Shown here piece after piece: positions 8,116 through 16,498 of a stretch of DNA of 64,000 nucleotides. Below the pieces are notes generated by a model. The model searched no databases. It was given only the letters and a program-made list of their open reading frames with translations, and had not been told where the DNA came from. Made by a program: the position numbers and the translations under genes. The stretch is from Rheinheimera sp. EpRS3 (GTDB lineage Bacteria; Pseudomonadota; Gammaproteobacteria; Enterobacterales; Alteromonadaceae), in NCBI RefSeq assembly GCF_001513785.1, contig NZ_LNQS01000001.1:1364001-1428000 (forward strand), written 5' to 3'. The stretch's first letter is position 1. The number at the start of each line of letters is the position of its first letter.

Positions 8116-9090
8116 ATGAATACAGTGGCAAAAACATGGGCCTTTGGCCTTGGCAGTTTAATGTTGTTAGGCTTTAGCCAACTGGCATTAGCCGATGCGC
8201 GCGAAGCAGTAAATGAAAGCCGTGCAGTAAGCGCCAACGAGAAAATTTATATTGAGGTGATGAGCGGTGAAATAACCATTAATGCTGTAAGTAATAATCA
8301 GTTTAAAGCCAGCGGTAAGCTGGATGAAAAAGCCACTGGTTACACGTTAGACAGCAAAGACGGCTTTACCCGCTTTGAAATGACCATGCCACGCCAGGTA
8401 AACTACAACTGGCGCGACAAAAGCAACAATGCTGAATTAAGCTTTGATGTGCCGGTAGGCAGCAGTGTTGAATTTAAAGGCGTAAACGGCAATGTTACCG
8501 TAACCGGTATTCACGGCAGCAGCCAGATCAGTACGGTAAATGGCGATATTAAAGCCTCTGACTTACGCAGCAGTGTAAAACTGAGCACGGTAAATGGCGA
8601 AATTAAAGTAAAAGGCGCCAGCGGCACGGTAGAGCTAAGTTCAGTTAACGGCAAAATAGACGACGAAGGTTCCAGCGGCCGCCTGAGTTATGATGTGGTT
8701 AACGGCAAAATTGAAGTGAAAAGCAACGCAGACGAAGTTAGTGTCAGCACCGTAAACGGTGATGCCGAACTGGAACTAAATGGCACTAAACAGCTGAAAC
8801 TAAGCACGGTAAACGGTGAAATTGATGCCAAGCTAAAAGGCTCTGCCAGCCCCCGCGTCAGCGGCAGCAGCGTAAGCGGTGATATCGAGCTTAAACTGGA
8901 CAGCAATGTAAACGCCCGCTTTGATATTAAAGCCTCAGCCGGTGGCAGTATTGACAACAAACTGAGTAACGACAAAGCCAATAAAGCCAAATACGGCCCA
9001 GCGCGCAGCCTGCAATTTACGCTGGGCAGCGGTGACGGTAGCGTAGAGCTAAGCACAGTAAGCGGCGATATAGAGCTGGATAAGTTATAA
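8116..9090 (+). CDS. Secreted DUF4097 beta-strand repeat protein
   Basis: A 324-residue protein with a signal peptide (1-26, cleavage after LALA) and a body built from repeats of a short unit reading S-T/S-V-N/S-G-(D/E/K)-I about every 20 residues. At least eight copies are visible between about residues 125 and 322. This is the DUF4097 (putative adhesin) pattern, which forms a right-handed beta-helix-like stack. Function is unknown in the family; it often follows ECF or response-regulator genes. Here it begins 10 bases after the anti-sigma gene and is the third member of the operon, so it is likely a target of that sigma factor acting in the periplasm or on the surface. Confidence 0.8.
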   Translation: MNTVAKTWAFGLGSLMLLGFSQLALADAREAVNESRAVSANEKIYIEVMSGEITINAVSNNQFKASGKLDEKATGYTLDSKDGFTRFEMTMPRQVNYNWRDKSNNAELSFDVPVGSSVEFKGVNGNVTVTGIHGSSQISTVNGDIKASDLRSSVKLSTVNGEIKVKGASGTVELSSVNGKIDDEGSSGRLSYDVVNGKIEVKSNADEVSVSTVNGDAELELNGTKQLKLSTVNGEIDAKLKGSASPRVSGSSVSGDIELKLDSNVNARFDIKASAGGSIDNKLSNDKANKAKYGPARSLQFTLGSGDGSVELSTVSGDIELDKL

Positions 9091-9122
9091 GCTTCGCTAA
9101 TACGTTATGTTGCTCAAACAAC

Positions 9123-9146
9123 CAAAGGCTGCTTTTGCAGCCTTTG
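9123..9146 (+). terminator. Perfect 10-bp hairpin after the sigma operon
   Basis: Arms of 10 bases pair perfectly around TTTT (9123-9132 with 9137-9146). No T-run follows, so it may be an RNA-stability hairpin or a weak terminator between the DUF4097 gene and the DJ-1-like gene. Confidence 0.5.
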
Positions 9147-9165
9147 TAAATACAAAGGAATGAAT

Positions 9166-9951
9166 ATGAAAAATCTGATTCTGCTGCTGGGGCTCGTACT
9201 TATTGCGTTTGGCTTTCAGGCCGCTGCGGCTGATGCTAAGAAAATTTTGATCATTGCTTCAAATCTTGAGGATATGGGCGACCCCGATAAGCACGATGCC
9301 AGAAATAACCTGTGGGAATACGCACCGCCGTATCATATCTTTGTTTCGCATGGCTACAGTGTTGACTTTGCTTCTCCTGCCGGCGGTGCTGTCCCCTTTA
9401 TGATGGACCCGCTGGGGATCAGCAGCTACACGATAAAATATGAAGGGTTTTTAGATAAGGCTAATAGTTCATTGGCTCCGGCGCAGGTTAAGGCTGCAGA
9501 CTACGCAGCTGTTTATATCGGTGGTGGCTATGGCACCTTATTCGATGTGGCGGCCAGTCAGCCGCTGTTGGATATTATGGCCGCTATTTACCAAAACGGC
9601 GGAGTAATAGGCAGCAGTGGACACGGCGCCGGCGCTTTTGCCAATGTAAAGCTGCGTAACGGCGAGTTTTTGGTGCAGGGCAAACGAGTGGCAGGTTTCC
9701 CTGACTCGACAGAGAAAGAAAAGAGCTGGGCGAAGCAGGGGGCATTGTTGCCATTTTTGGTTGAAGCACAGCTGCGCAAAAATGACGCAGTTATAATCAA
9801 CAAAGACAATATTGCCGATAAGCATGATGTGATTATTGACCAGCGCATTGTCTCGACCATGTTTCTGCCATCAGCTGCACTGGTAGCAAAAGAAATGCTT
9901 ATCTTGCTGGAGCAAGATAGCGGGATCTCGGGGCGCGGGTTCCGGCCTTGA
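9166..9951 (+). CDS. Secreted DJ-1/PfpI-like protein with catalytic cysteine replaced
   Basis: About 261 residues: a signal peptide (to about residue 23, ending in AAA) and a class I glutamine amidotransferase-like (DJ-1/PfpI/Hsp31) domain. Recognisable segments are KKILIIASN at the first strand, VDFASPAGG, and YIGGGYGT. In active members the nucleophile elbow reads A-x-C-H-G; here it reads SSGHGAG, with Gly152 at the cysteine position and His153 kept. The usual chemistry (deglycase, protease, chaperone-associated) is therefore unlikely. Start choice: the ATG at 9160 is too close to the AAAGG site, while the ATG at 9166 is seven bases from it. A GNAT gene follows after 27 bases. Confidence 0.75.
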   Translation: MKNLILLLGLVLIAFGFQAAAADAKKILIIASNLEDMGDPDKHDARNNLWEYAPPYHIFVSHGYSVDFASPAGGAVPFMMDPLGISSYTIKYEGFLDKANSSLAPAQVKAADYAAVYIGGGYGTLFDVAASQPLLDIMAAIYQNGGVIGSSGHGAGAFANVKLRNGEFLVQGKRVAGFPDSTEKEKSWAKQGALLPFLVEAQLRKNDAVIINKDNIADKHDVIIDQRIVSTMFLPSAALVAKEMLILLEQDSGISGRGFRP

Positions 9952-9978
9952 ATGGTAAATTTTTAATCAGGTTTATTG

Positions 9979-10428
9979 ATGAATATTGAAAGTGTAAGAA
10001 AAGCAGAGTATCAAACGCTTATCGAAATTTGGGAAACGTCTGTTAGGGCTACGCACGATTTTTTATCTGAAGAATATCTGCAGCAACTTAAACCCCTTAT
10101 TCTTGAACAGTATTTTGATGCTGTGAACTTAACCTGCGCTAAAACCAGTACCGGTGAGATAGTCGGGTTTTGTGGTGTGCATGATGGCAATATTGAAATG
10201 CTGTTTATCGCACCAGAGATGCGCGGGCAGGGTATAGGCGCCTTGCTGGCGGCCCATGCTATTACCGTGCAGGGGGCGACAAAAGTAGATGTGAACGAGC
10301 AGAACCTTAAGGCGTTGGGGTTTTATCAGCGAATGGGTTTTGCTGTAACAGGCCGCTCGCCGACCGATGGTCAGGGCAAACCTTATCCGTTGCTGCATAT
10401 GACATTACAAAAAGTACCGCAGGCATAA
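9979..10428 (+). CDS. yjaB: YjaB-like GNAT N-acetyltransferase
   Basis: A 149-residue single-domain acetyltransferase. Residues 10-30 read IEIWETSVRATHDFLSEEY, which matches E. coli YjaB closely. The acetyl-CoA pyrophosphate loop is visible as RGQGIGALL (about 84-92), followed by VNEQN and GFYQRMGF. The C-terminal GKPYPLLHM also matches YjaB. YjaB binds CoA, but its physiological acceptor is not established. Start is the ATG at 9979; a TTG directly before it would also be open but adds only one residue. It lies in a run of small same-strand genes (DJ-1-like, NTF2-like, esterase) that look loosely co-transcribed. Confidence 0.75.
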   Translation: MNIESVRKAEYQTLIEIWETSVRATHDFLSEEYLQQLKPLILEQYFDAVNLTCAKTSTGEIVGFCGVHDGNIEMLFIAPEMRGQGIGALLAAHAITVQGATKVDVNEQNLKALGFYQRMGFAVTGRSPTDGQGKPYPLLHMTLQKVPQA

Positions 10429-10463
10429 GTTCGTGCTGTGAATAATCACAAAGGGGATGTGCT

Positions 10464-10931
10464 ATGAAAAAACTGTTATTTGTTACGCTGTCAGTTTTTA
10501 TGTCGTTATCTGTATCTGCAACAGAGACAAAACTGGATTTAGATGCTTTTGCCAGGCAGTATTTTGCTGCAATGGTGGCGACGCAAGCACCTGATGCAAC
10601 AAAGCAGGATCTGGAAAACTATCTGGCATTGCTGACTGATGATATCGGCCATTCTCACTTACCTTATGTAACCGACGATTCGCGTGAGCCCGATGGCAAG
10701 CAGGCGATGCGAAAGGGCATGACGTTTTATTTAGGTGCGCATACCGAGCATAAAGCTGAACTGCTGGATGTGTTTACGTTTAACCAGTCTGCTGTTGCTA
10801 TCCGCTATAGCAACAGCGCCAAAGGTATTCACCCGCAGCATAAACAAGCCATTTCTTACAGCCAGATCATGATGGAAGTACTGGAAATAGAAAATGGTAA
10901 GGTAGCGGTGATCCGTAAGTATCATCAGTAA
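10464..10931 (+). CDS. Secreted NTF2/SnoaL-like protein
   Basis: A 155-residue protein with a signal peptide (about 1-19, cleaved after VSA) and one compact alpha+beta domain. The distribution of helices and strands, with EIENGKVAVIRKYHQ at the end, fits the NTF2-like/SnoaL fold, a cone-shaped small-molecule pocket used by many unrelated proteins. No catalytic residues can be assigned. A strong AAAGGGG ribosome binding site precedes the ATG. The gene is 35 bases after the GNAT gene and 59 before the esterase. Confidence 0.65.
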   Translation: MKKLLFVTLSVFMSLSVSATETKLDLDAFARQYFAAMVATQAPDATKQDLENYLALLTDDIGHSHLPYVTDDSREPDGKQAMRKGMTFYLGAHTEHKAELLDVFTFNQSAVAIRYSNSAKGIHPQHKQAISYSQIMMEVLEIENGKVAVIRKYHQ

Positions 10932-10990
10932 TATGTATTTTGCCGCGCAAGGCTGCGTCAAAAATTGTTGTTGCACATTAGGTTAATCAA

Positions 10991-11821
10991 ATGAAATTGT
11001 TAATGCTGGCGGTTTTACTGCTCTTTTGTTTTGAGGGAAACGCCTCTGCTGCTTACGAAATACCGCGAAGTGTCGTTATTGAGCTTAAGGAGCAACCCAG
11101 CAACCGCATTTACCCGGTGTTTATTCAGTTGCCTGCATCCTATGCTAGCCAAACTGACAGGGCTTACCCGGTTATTTACCTGACAGATGCGCATTACAGC
11201 TTTCCATTGGTAAGCGGCGCGGTGCGTTTTCCGATGAACAGTGGCGTAATGCAGCAGGCAATTATCGTGGCGGTGTCATATGAGCAAGGTTCAAAAGGCG
11301 CCAGCAGCAGAATTCGTGATTACACGCCGTCAAAAGCAAAAGACTGGCAGCAGGAAACCGGTAATGCTAAAGGGCATATGGCCTTTATACGTGATACGGT
11401 TTTCCCGTTTATTGAGCAAAACTACCGTGGTAGCAATACCAACCGGACTTTTGTCGGCAACTCCTTAGGTGGCTTATTTGGCGCTTATATGTTGTTCACT
11501 GAGCCTGAGCTTTTCTCAAACTACATACTTGGCAGCCCGTCAGTGTGGTTTGACAACAATATGATTTTGGCAGCGCCTGTAGTTAAACCCGAGGCTGCTA
11601 CCAGAGTGTATATCTCTGTCGGAGAATACGAAACACCTGCTTACGGCGAAGGCGAGGATATGGTTATCGGGGCTAGCCGGTTAAGAGATAAAATTCAGGC
11701 AATTGACAGCGGTAATATTAAATTGCGTTTTTCTGTTGTGCCGGGAGCCAGCCATGCCACAGCATTTTCGACTGTTGCAATTCAGGGGCTGGATTGGATT
11801 TATGGTGTTAAAAAGCAGTGA
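10991..11821 (+). CDS. Secreted IroE/BesA-type alpha/beta hydrolase (esterase)
   Basis: A 276-residue hydrolase with an N-terminal signal peptide (about 1-20). The nucleophile elbow is GNSLGG with Ser158, followed by GSPSVWFDNN, which is characteristic of the esterase D/IroE/BesA family (Pfam Esterase). His is seen near the end in the SHATAF segment, completing a plausible triad. Relatives hydrolyse trilactone siderophores or carboxyl esters; no siderophore gene is nearby, so the substrate is open. The stop overlaps the GTG start of the following hydrolase pseudogene, which suggests the two were once a translationally coupled pair. Confidence 0.8.
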   Translation: MKLLMLAVLLLFCFEGNASAAYEIPRSVVIELKEQPSNRIYPVFIQLPASYASQTDRAYPVIYLTDAHYSFPLVSGAVRFPMNSGVMQQAIIVAVSYEQGSKGASSRIRDYTPSKAKDWQQETGNAKGHMAFIRDTVFPFIEQNYRGSNTNRTFVGNSLGGLFGAYMLFTEPELFSNYILGSPSVWFDNNMILAAPVVKPEAATRVYISVGEYETPAYGEGEDMVIGASRLRDKIQAIDSGNIKLRFSVVPGASHATAFSTVAIQGLDWIYGVKKQ

Positions 11822-12412
11822 CGATTAAACCGATACAGTTGTGGTATGCAGTAGTACTTGCCGTCATGTTGCTACTTCAGGTTTCAGCGACCCAAGCCGG
11901 TAAGGGAGAGTATCAGGTGCTTAGCGATGCGCAGACACAGCGGGATATTCCCATTCACATCAGTTACCCGCAGGATACGTCGGTTTGCAGCAGCGAAAGC
12001 TCTTGTCCGGTGGCGCTGCTAAGCTCCGGTTATGGTGTGGCTTATGACAATTATACGTTTATCAGTAATACCTTAAATACAGCTGGCTATTTGGTGGTGG
12101 CGGTACAACATGAGTTGCCGGGGGACACGCCGTTGGCAGTGCGTGGCGATCTTTATACCGAGCGCAGTGAAAACTGGCAGCGTGGCGCTAACAGCCTTGA
12201 ATTTGTCCGTATTGTCAATTCGTGGCAGTGATTTCCCTGCCGATGACGGTGTGTTGTATACAGCAGAAGAGTTGAAGCAGTTTAATGGCTGTATTGTGCA
12301 GGTTGCCGACTCGGAACATAACGATATGACCGATTTCGGCCCTGGCTGGCTTAAAAACAGCTTATCAAATATTATCCGGGCATTTGTAGCCGGGCACTGT
12401 GTCGGTACATAA
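11818..12412 (+). pseudogene. Decayed secreted alpha/beta hydrolase (internal deletion and frameshift)
   Basis: The first frame (11818-12231, GTG start) encodes a signal peptide and the N-terminal part of an alpha/beta hydrolase, including the oxyanion-type segment LLSSGYGVAYDNY and VVAVQHELPGD. It ends abruptly after FVRIVNSWQ. A second frame then continues to 12412 with VADSEHNDMTDFGPGW, which looks like the catalytic-His end of the same enzyme. The expected nucleophile elbow (GHSxGG-like) between them is absent. The simplest reading is a deletion of a few hundred bases whose length is not a multiple of three, at about 12215-12240. The product would be inactive. Confidence 0.7.
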
Positions 12413-12440
12413 AGTGTTAATAATCAGTGTCCTGACGACC

Positions 12441-13358
12441 TTAGACCGAAGCAGACATGTTATCTACTAAGAAGTCGATAAATAACCGGCTTTTTTGCGC
12501 AAGAAATTGGGTATCGGCATAGATTGCATAAATAGCGGAGGCAGGAAGTGCCCAATCCGCTAACACTGGCACAAGCTCCCCATTTTTAAGGGCTGGTTGT
12601 GTCAGAAAATCGGCCAGTAAAGCGATGCCCATACCGTGTTTTGCTGCGTCCAGTAAAATACCGGCATCATCACAGCTAAAGTGCGGGGTAACCGTTACTG
12701 TTGTGCGTTGCCCGCCTTGTAGCAATATCCACTGATGGCCTGTGCGTAGTGGTGAAAAATGCAGGCAACGATGGTTGATTAAATCTGCCGGTATTAAAGG
12801 CGTTCCGGCTGTTTTTAGGTAGGCAGGGGAGGCAACGAGTTGCCTTTTGTTCTGGCATAATAACCGGGCTCTTAGTGTGGAGTCATCTAAGGTACCGATC
12901 CTTATGGCAATATCGATCTGTTCGCGTACCAGATCAACGTACTGATCTGTTAATGACAACTCAATCTTTAGCTGCGGATATTGACGCATAAACTGATTTA
13001 ACAGCGGTGCGATGCATATTCTGCCAAACGACACCGGTGCGTTTATTTTCAGCACTCCGGACGGTTTTTGGTTAAGTAAATCTACTGCAAGATCGGCTTC
13101 GTGTAAGGCAAGTAACAGCTTGCTGGTGTGTTCGTTATAGGTTTTCCCTGCCGCAGTAAGTGCAATCTCCCTGGTTGTGCGGACAAACAGTTGTACCCCC
13201 AGCTCTTGTTCAAGCTTTTTAATTCGTCTACCCAATGTCGAGGGGGGGATATTTAAAGCTTTTGCAGCATCGACAAAAGACAGTCGTTGTGCCGCTACGC
13301 TAAAAGCCTCAAGTAAACCAAAACGATCAGGTTGTATTGTACCGGGATTATTGCGCAT
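12441..13358 (-). CDS. LysR-family transcriptional regulator
   Basis: A 305-residue LysR regulator. Residues 15-75 form the winged helix-turn-helix (FVDAAKALNIPPSTLGRRIKKLEQELGVQLF), and a periplasmic-binding-like effector domain follows from about 95 (LKINAPVSFGRICIAPLL). It is of the CrgA/GltC-like subtype common in proteobacteria. It is transcribed divergently from the secreted SMP-30-like gene across an 85-base gap, the classical arrangement for a LysR regulator and its target. The inducer is unknown. Confidence 0.9.
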   Translation of the reverse strand: MRNNPGTIQPDRFGLLEAFSVAAQRLSFVDAAKALNIPPSTLGRRIKKLEQELGVQLFVRTTREIALTAAGKTYNEHTSKLLLALHEADLAVDLLNQKPSGVLKINAPVSFGRICIAPLLNQFMRQYPQLKIELSLTDQYVDLVREQIDIAIRIGTLDDSTLRARLLCQNKRQLVASPAYLKTAGTPLIPADLINHRCLHFSPLRTGHQWILLQGGQRTTVTVTPHFSCDDAGILLDAAKHGMGIALLADFLTQPALKNGELVPVLADWALPASAIYAIYADTQFLAQKSRLFIDFLVDNMSASV

Positions 13359-13443
13359 GGTGCATTTCTGTATGTAAGCCAGTCGTATTTACAGCATAGC
13401 GACAAAGCCCTAGTTTGATAACTACCAAATAAAGGAGATTGCT

Positions 13444-14439
13444 ATGTTATGCATTTTTAGAATGCACCGTATCAGAGCTTGTTATCTGCCTGCACTGCTG
13501 CTGACTATGCTACTGCTGCAGGTATTTGCCGCACCGCTAGATGAAGTTTTGTTGCCGGCGCATTTCAAATACCCTAACGGTATTGCACACCAACAAGATG
13601 GCACAGTGTTTGTTGGCTCTGTAACTGAAGGTAAAATCCTCCGGGTAGATAAAGGTGGCAATATTGCCACTTTTTTTGCTGATAACGCTGAACTGAACTC
13701 CGTAACAGCAATTCGCTATGATCAACACCATCACAGCCTGTGGGTTGCGTCTCCTGATTTTGCCGGCCCCCGGCAGGGGAAGCAGTCGACACCGCGCGCT
13801 CATCGCCTTGGTTTTATAGATGTTGCCAGTGGCAAATTGCGTTGGGTGGTGGATATGCCGGATAACGGGTTTGGCAATGACTTTGCCATTGATCATAAAG
13901 GCGGCGCTTACCTTACAGATTCTGCTTCGGGAGTGATCTGGCATGTTAGCATTGACTCCGATAAGCCGGTTTTCACCCGGGTGGCAGCCGCTGACGAGCT
14001 TAAACCTGCTGCTGGTGAAATCGGACCGGCCGGCATTGCCGTGCGCAGTGACGGTTCACTGGTTGTGGGTATGTTTAGCAGCGGTAAACTTTACCACGTG
14101 CAGCCAGGAAGCGATGGTATTGGTAAGGTGTCTGCAATAGCACTTGACAGCCCGCTGGAGAACCCGGACGGTATGATGTTTGCGAATGAAAAAATATTAA
14201 TCATTGCTGAGGCGGGTATTGCCAGTGGCAATGGTAAAGTTAGCGCAATCCGATTTGATACCGCACTATCTGCCACGGTGGATAATATACTGACCAATCT
14301 TAGTACACCGTTAAACCTTACCCTGTTTGAGCAACAGGCATGGATAAGTGAGGGGCAAGTAGCCGGATTTTTTCCGTCTGGCGCTGACCTTGCTGAGCCA
14401 GCCTCTTTCCGTCTGATCAAGGTCCCGTTGCCACACTGA
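13444..14439 (+). CDS. Secreted SMP-30/gluconolactonase-like beta-propeller
   Basis: A 331-residue protein with a signal peptide (about 1-30, cleaved near VFA) and a six-bladed propeller-like body. Segments such as YPNGIAHQQDGTVFVGSVTEG, NDFAIDHKGGAYLTDS and NPDGMMF fit the SMP-30/NHL type, in which Asn and Asp residues of successive blades ligate calcium. The likely activity is lactone hydrolysis or ligand binding in the periplasm. A strong AAAGGAG site precedes the ATG. The divergent LysR gene is its probable regulator. A 7-bp hairpin at 14460-14490 follows the stop. Confidence 0.75.
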   Translation: MLCIFRMHRIRACYLPALLLTMLLLQVFAAPLDEVLLPAHFKYPNGIAHQQDGTVFVGSVTEGKILRVDKGGNIATFFADNAELNSVTAIRYDQHHHSLWVASPDFAGPRQGKQSTPRAHRLGFIDVASGKLRWVVDMPDNGFGNDFAIDHKGGAYLTDSASGVIWHVSIDSDKPVFTRVAAADELKPAAGEIGPAGIAVRSDGSLVVGMFSSGKLYHVQPGSDGIGKVSAIALDSPLENPDGMMFANEKILIIAEAGIASGNGKVSAIRFDTALSATVDNILTNLSTPLNLTLFEQQAWISEGQVAGFFPSGADLAEPASFRLIKVPLPH

Positions 14440-14548
14440 CTTGCCTGAAAGACAATTAGGCCGCTATTGGCGTTGATTAAGGCTAGCGGCTTGGCTACTG
14501 TTGCATCTAACATTGATTTTATTTGCCAGCTATTTTAAGGGGCTACTA

Positions 14549-14971
14549 ATGCGATATATCGGCTTATTATTAACGTTATTCTTGTTGTCTTGCTCCGCAG
14601 AGAACGACAAATGGTACCTGGGGCAGTGGCAGGTAACCGATGCAAAATTTCCCGGCATCAGTGCCATGGGTATGGACGACGCCAGAGCCTGGTTTGGCAC
14701 TAAGGCAAGCTATACCGATACCAAAGTGAGCTTTACCGATAACGTCTGCGAAAAGCCGCAATTCACGCTTACGGCGATAGCTGAAGCTGAGTTCTATTCG
14801 GTGTACCGAGCGCGGTTTCAGCAGCTTGGTATCACTGCTCAAAGCACAGAAGTACTAACCGTTGGCTGCCCGTCAGACTGGGTAGCACCTGGTGCTGTGC
14901 TGATTAAAGCAGATAACGATACCGGCTATATACTGTGGGATGGCGTGTTTTTTAAACTGGATAAAGTTTAA
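14549..14971 (+). CDS. Small lipoprotein of unknown function
   Basis: A 140-residue protein with a short lipoprotein signal: the lipobox LLSC puts the lipidated cysteine at residue 15. The mature part is acidic and aromatic, with WYLGQWQVTD at its start and three further cysteines that could form disulfides. No family is recognised. An earlier in-frame start at 14501 exists, but only the ATG at 14549 has a ribosome binding site (AAGGGG) and gives a clean lipoprotein signal. It is followed immediately by a long hairpin shared with the convergent phosphodiesterase gene. Confidence 0.65.
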   Translation: MRYIGLLLTLFLLSCSAENDKWYLGQWQVTDAKFPGISAMGMDDARAWFGTKASYTDTKVSFTDNVCEKPQFTLTAIAEAEFYSVYRARFQQLGITAQSTEVLTVGCPSDWVAPGAVLIKADNDTGYILWDGVFFKLDKV

Positions 14972-14998
14972 CTACTGGCCGCCGTGCGGCCAGTAGTT
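14970..14998. terminator. Bidirectional hairpin
   Basis: Perfect 13-bp arms (14970-14982 with 14986-14998) around a 3-nt loop, overlapping the lipoprotein stop codon and ending 8 bases before the convergent phosphodiesterase gene. T-runs are weak on both sides. Confidence 0.6.
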
Positions 14999-15005
14999 AA
15001 AGCGC

Positions 15006-16262
15006 TTATTTAGTTTTAGTATTACTGCCCAGCACAGAGTCAGGCCAGGCCGGGTTGCCATCGTTAGCGGCGGGGGTTAGGCCTAATATGCGGCACATCA
15101 GGTTATACAGCTCAATATTGTTAAAGGCCGGAATAGTTTTACCGGCCTTAAATGCCGGCCCGTGGCCAATAAAAATAGCCTGCATATATTCGCTGGCGTT
15201 GTCGTAACCATGGCTGCCGCCGGTTTTGCCTTCGGCGGCCATTTGCTGGTAGTTAGCCTCTGCTTTTTGCTGAATTAACCGCCAGCCTGGCTCGGGGATC
15301 ACCAGCAGCGGTGCTATACGTTTGCTGTTCTGATAGTGCCAGCGCGCGGGCAAATCCGCCTTTTTATACACTTTTGCCTGGGGCGGTAAGTTGCGGCTTA
15401 ACTGCTGATAAATATTGTTTAGTTTGCCTTCGCCGGGGAAGATAGAAACAATTTCTGCTGTCCACAATGTCAGGGCGGCGTCGCTGCTGTTAAACAGCTT
15501 ATCCAGCACGATAATTTGTTGCGGCGGTGTTTCTACCATGCCGTGATCGGATACCAGCATAATATTCAGCTTATTGTACAAGCCGCGCTGGGTTAAACCG
15601 GCCAGCAGGCGGCCAATTGCCTGATCAACGTCGGCTATAGCGGCCGCTACTTCGGGCGAATTGGGGCCATGGTTATGGCCTGCATCATCTACAGCACTAA
15701 AATACAGCGTTAAAAAACGTGGCCGCTCTGTTGCGGGTAAATCCAGCCATTGCAGTACTGAGTCTACTCTTTCGTTGTGGCTGACATTGCCATCGTAGCG
15801 TTGCCAGTAGCTTGGGCGCACATTTTTTATTGCTGCCTCTGAGCCGGGATAAAAATACGTGGCTGCTTTTACGCCCTGAGATTCAGCCGTAACCCATACC
15901 GGTTCACCTTGCCACCAGCGGGCATTGGTTACTTCTTCAGCCTTGCTTAGCCGGAACGTAGCATCGAAATCAGCATCAAATATATTGTTTTCTACAATAC
16001 CGTGGTTAGCCGGATACAGGCCGGTAACAATGCTGTAGTGATTAGGAAAGGTTTTGCTGGGGAACACCGGCTGCATGCTGTCTGCTGTTAACCCTTCCTG
16101 CGCCAGTTTCTTTATATTGGCGGCAGGGTATTGCTGCAGATACTGGCTGGCAAAGCCATCTATTGAGATCAGCAGCAGGCTGTCGTCTTGCTGTGCTTTT
16201 ACCGCAGTGGCACCAAACAGGCTAAACAGCAGGGTTATTTGTACAATACGCAACAAAATCAT
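15006..16262 (-). CDS. Secreted nucleotide pyrophosphatase/phosphodiesterase (NPP, alkaline phosphatase superfamily)
   Basis: About 418 residues with a signal peptide (1-24) and one alkaline-phosphatase-superfamily domain of the NPP type. The metal-binding Asp is in LLLISIDGF, the catalytic Thr in the FPSKTFPNHYSIVTGLYP segment, and later ligands in VDDAGHNHGP and SDHGM. NPPs cleave phosphodiester or pyrophosphate bonds using two zinc ions; a periplasmic role in nucleotide or phosphodiester scavenging is likely. The frame is open to 16313, but the ATG at 16262 begins a good signal peptide, so I start there. Confidence 0.85.
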   Translation of the reverse strand: MILLRIVQITLLFSLFGATAVKAQQDDSLLLISIDGFASQYLQQYPAANIKKLAQEGLTADSMQPVFPSKTFPNHYSIVTGLYPANHGIVENNIFDADFDATFRLSKAEEVTNARWWQGEPVWVTAESQGVKAATYFYPGSEAAIKNVRPSYWQRYDGNVSHNERVDSVLQWLDLPATERPRFLTLYFSAVDDAGHNHGPNSPEVAAAIADVDQAIGRLLAGLTQRGLYNKLNIMLVSDHGMVETPPQQIIVLDKLFNSSDAALTLWTAEIVSIFPGEGKLNNIYQQLSRNLPPQAKVYKKADLPARWHYQNSKRIAPLLVIPEPGWRLIQQKAEANYQQMAAEGKTGGSHGYDNASEYMQAIFIGHGPAFKAGKTIPAFNNIELYNLMCRILGLTPAANDGNPAWPDSVLGSNTKTK

Positions 16263-16498
16263 AGCTAAGGTTTTCCCATAAAAACGGCCTGCAGTGTACG
16301 ATCTGAATAACAAACTAAGATGACAGATCCGATAAAATGCCAGCTAAACGCTATAAAAGGCAGTACAAAATAAGCAGCGTTAAAAAGCCAGTTTGTAACT
16401 AAGCGTAACCAACTGTTTTTAATAGTAAAGCGCCATAGCGTTCGTTGCGGTAAATCCTTACTCTGAGCCGTTGTTACATTACCCTCAGGAAGATTTAC

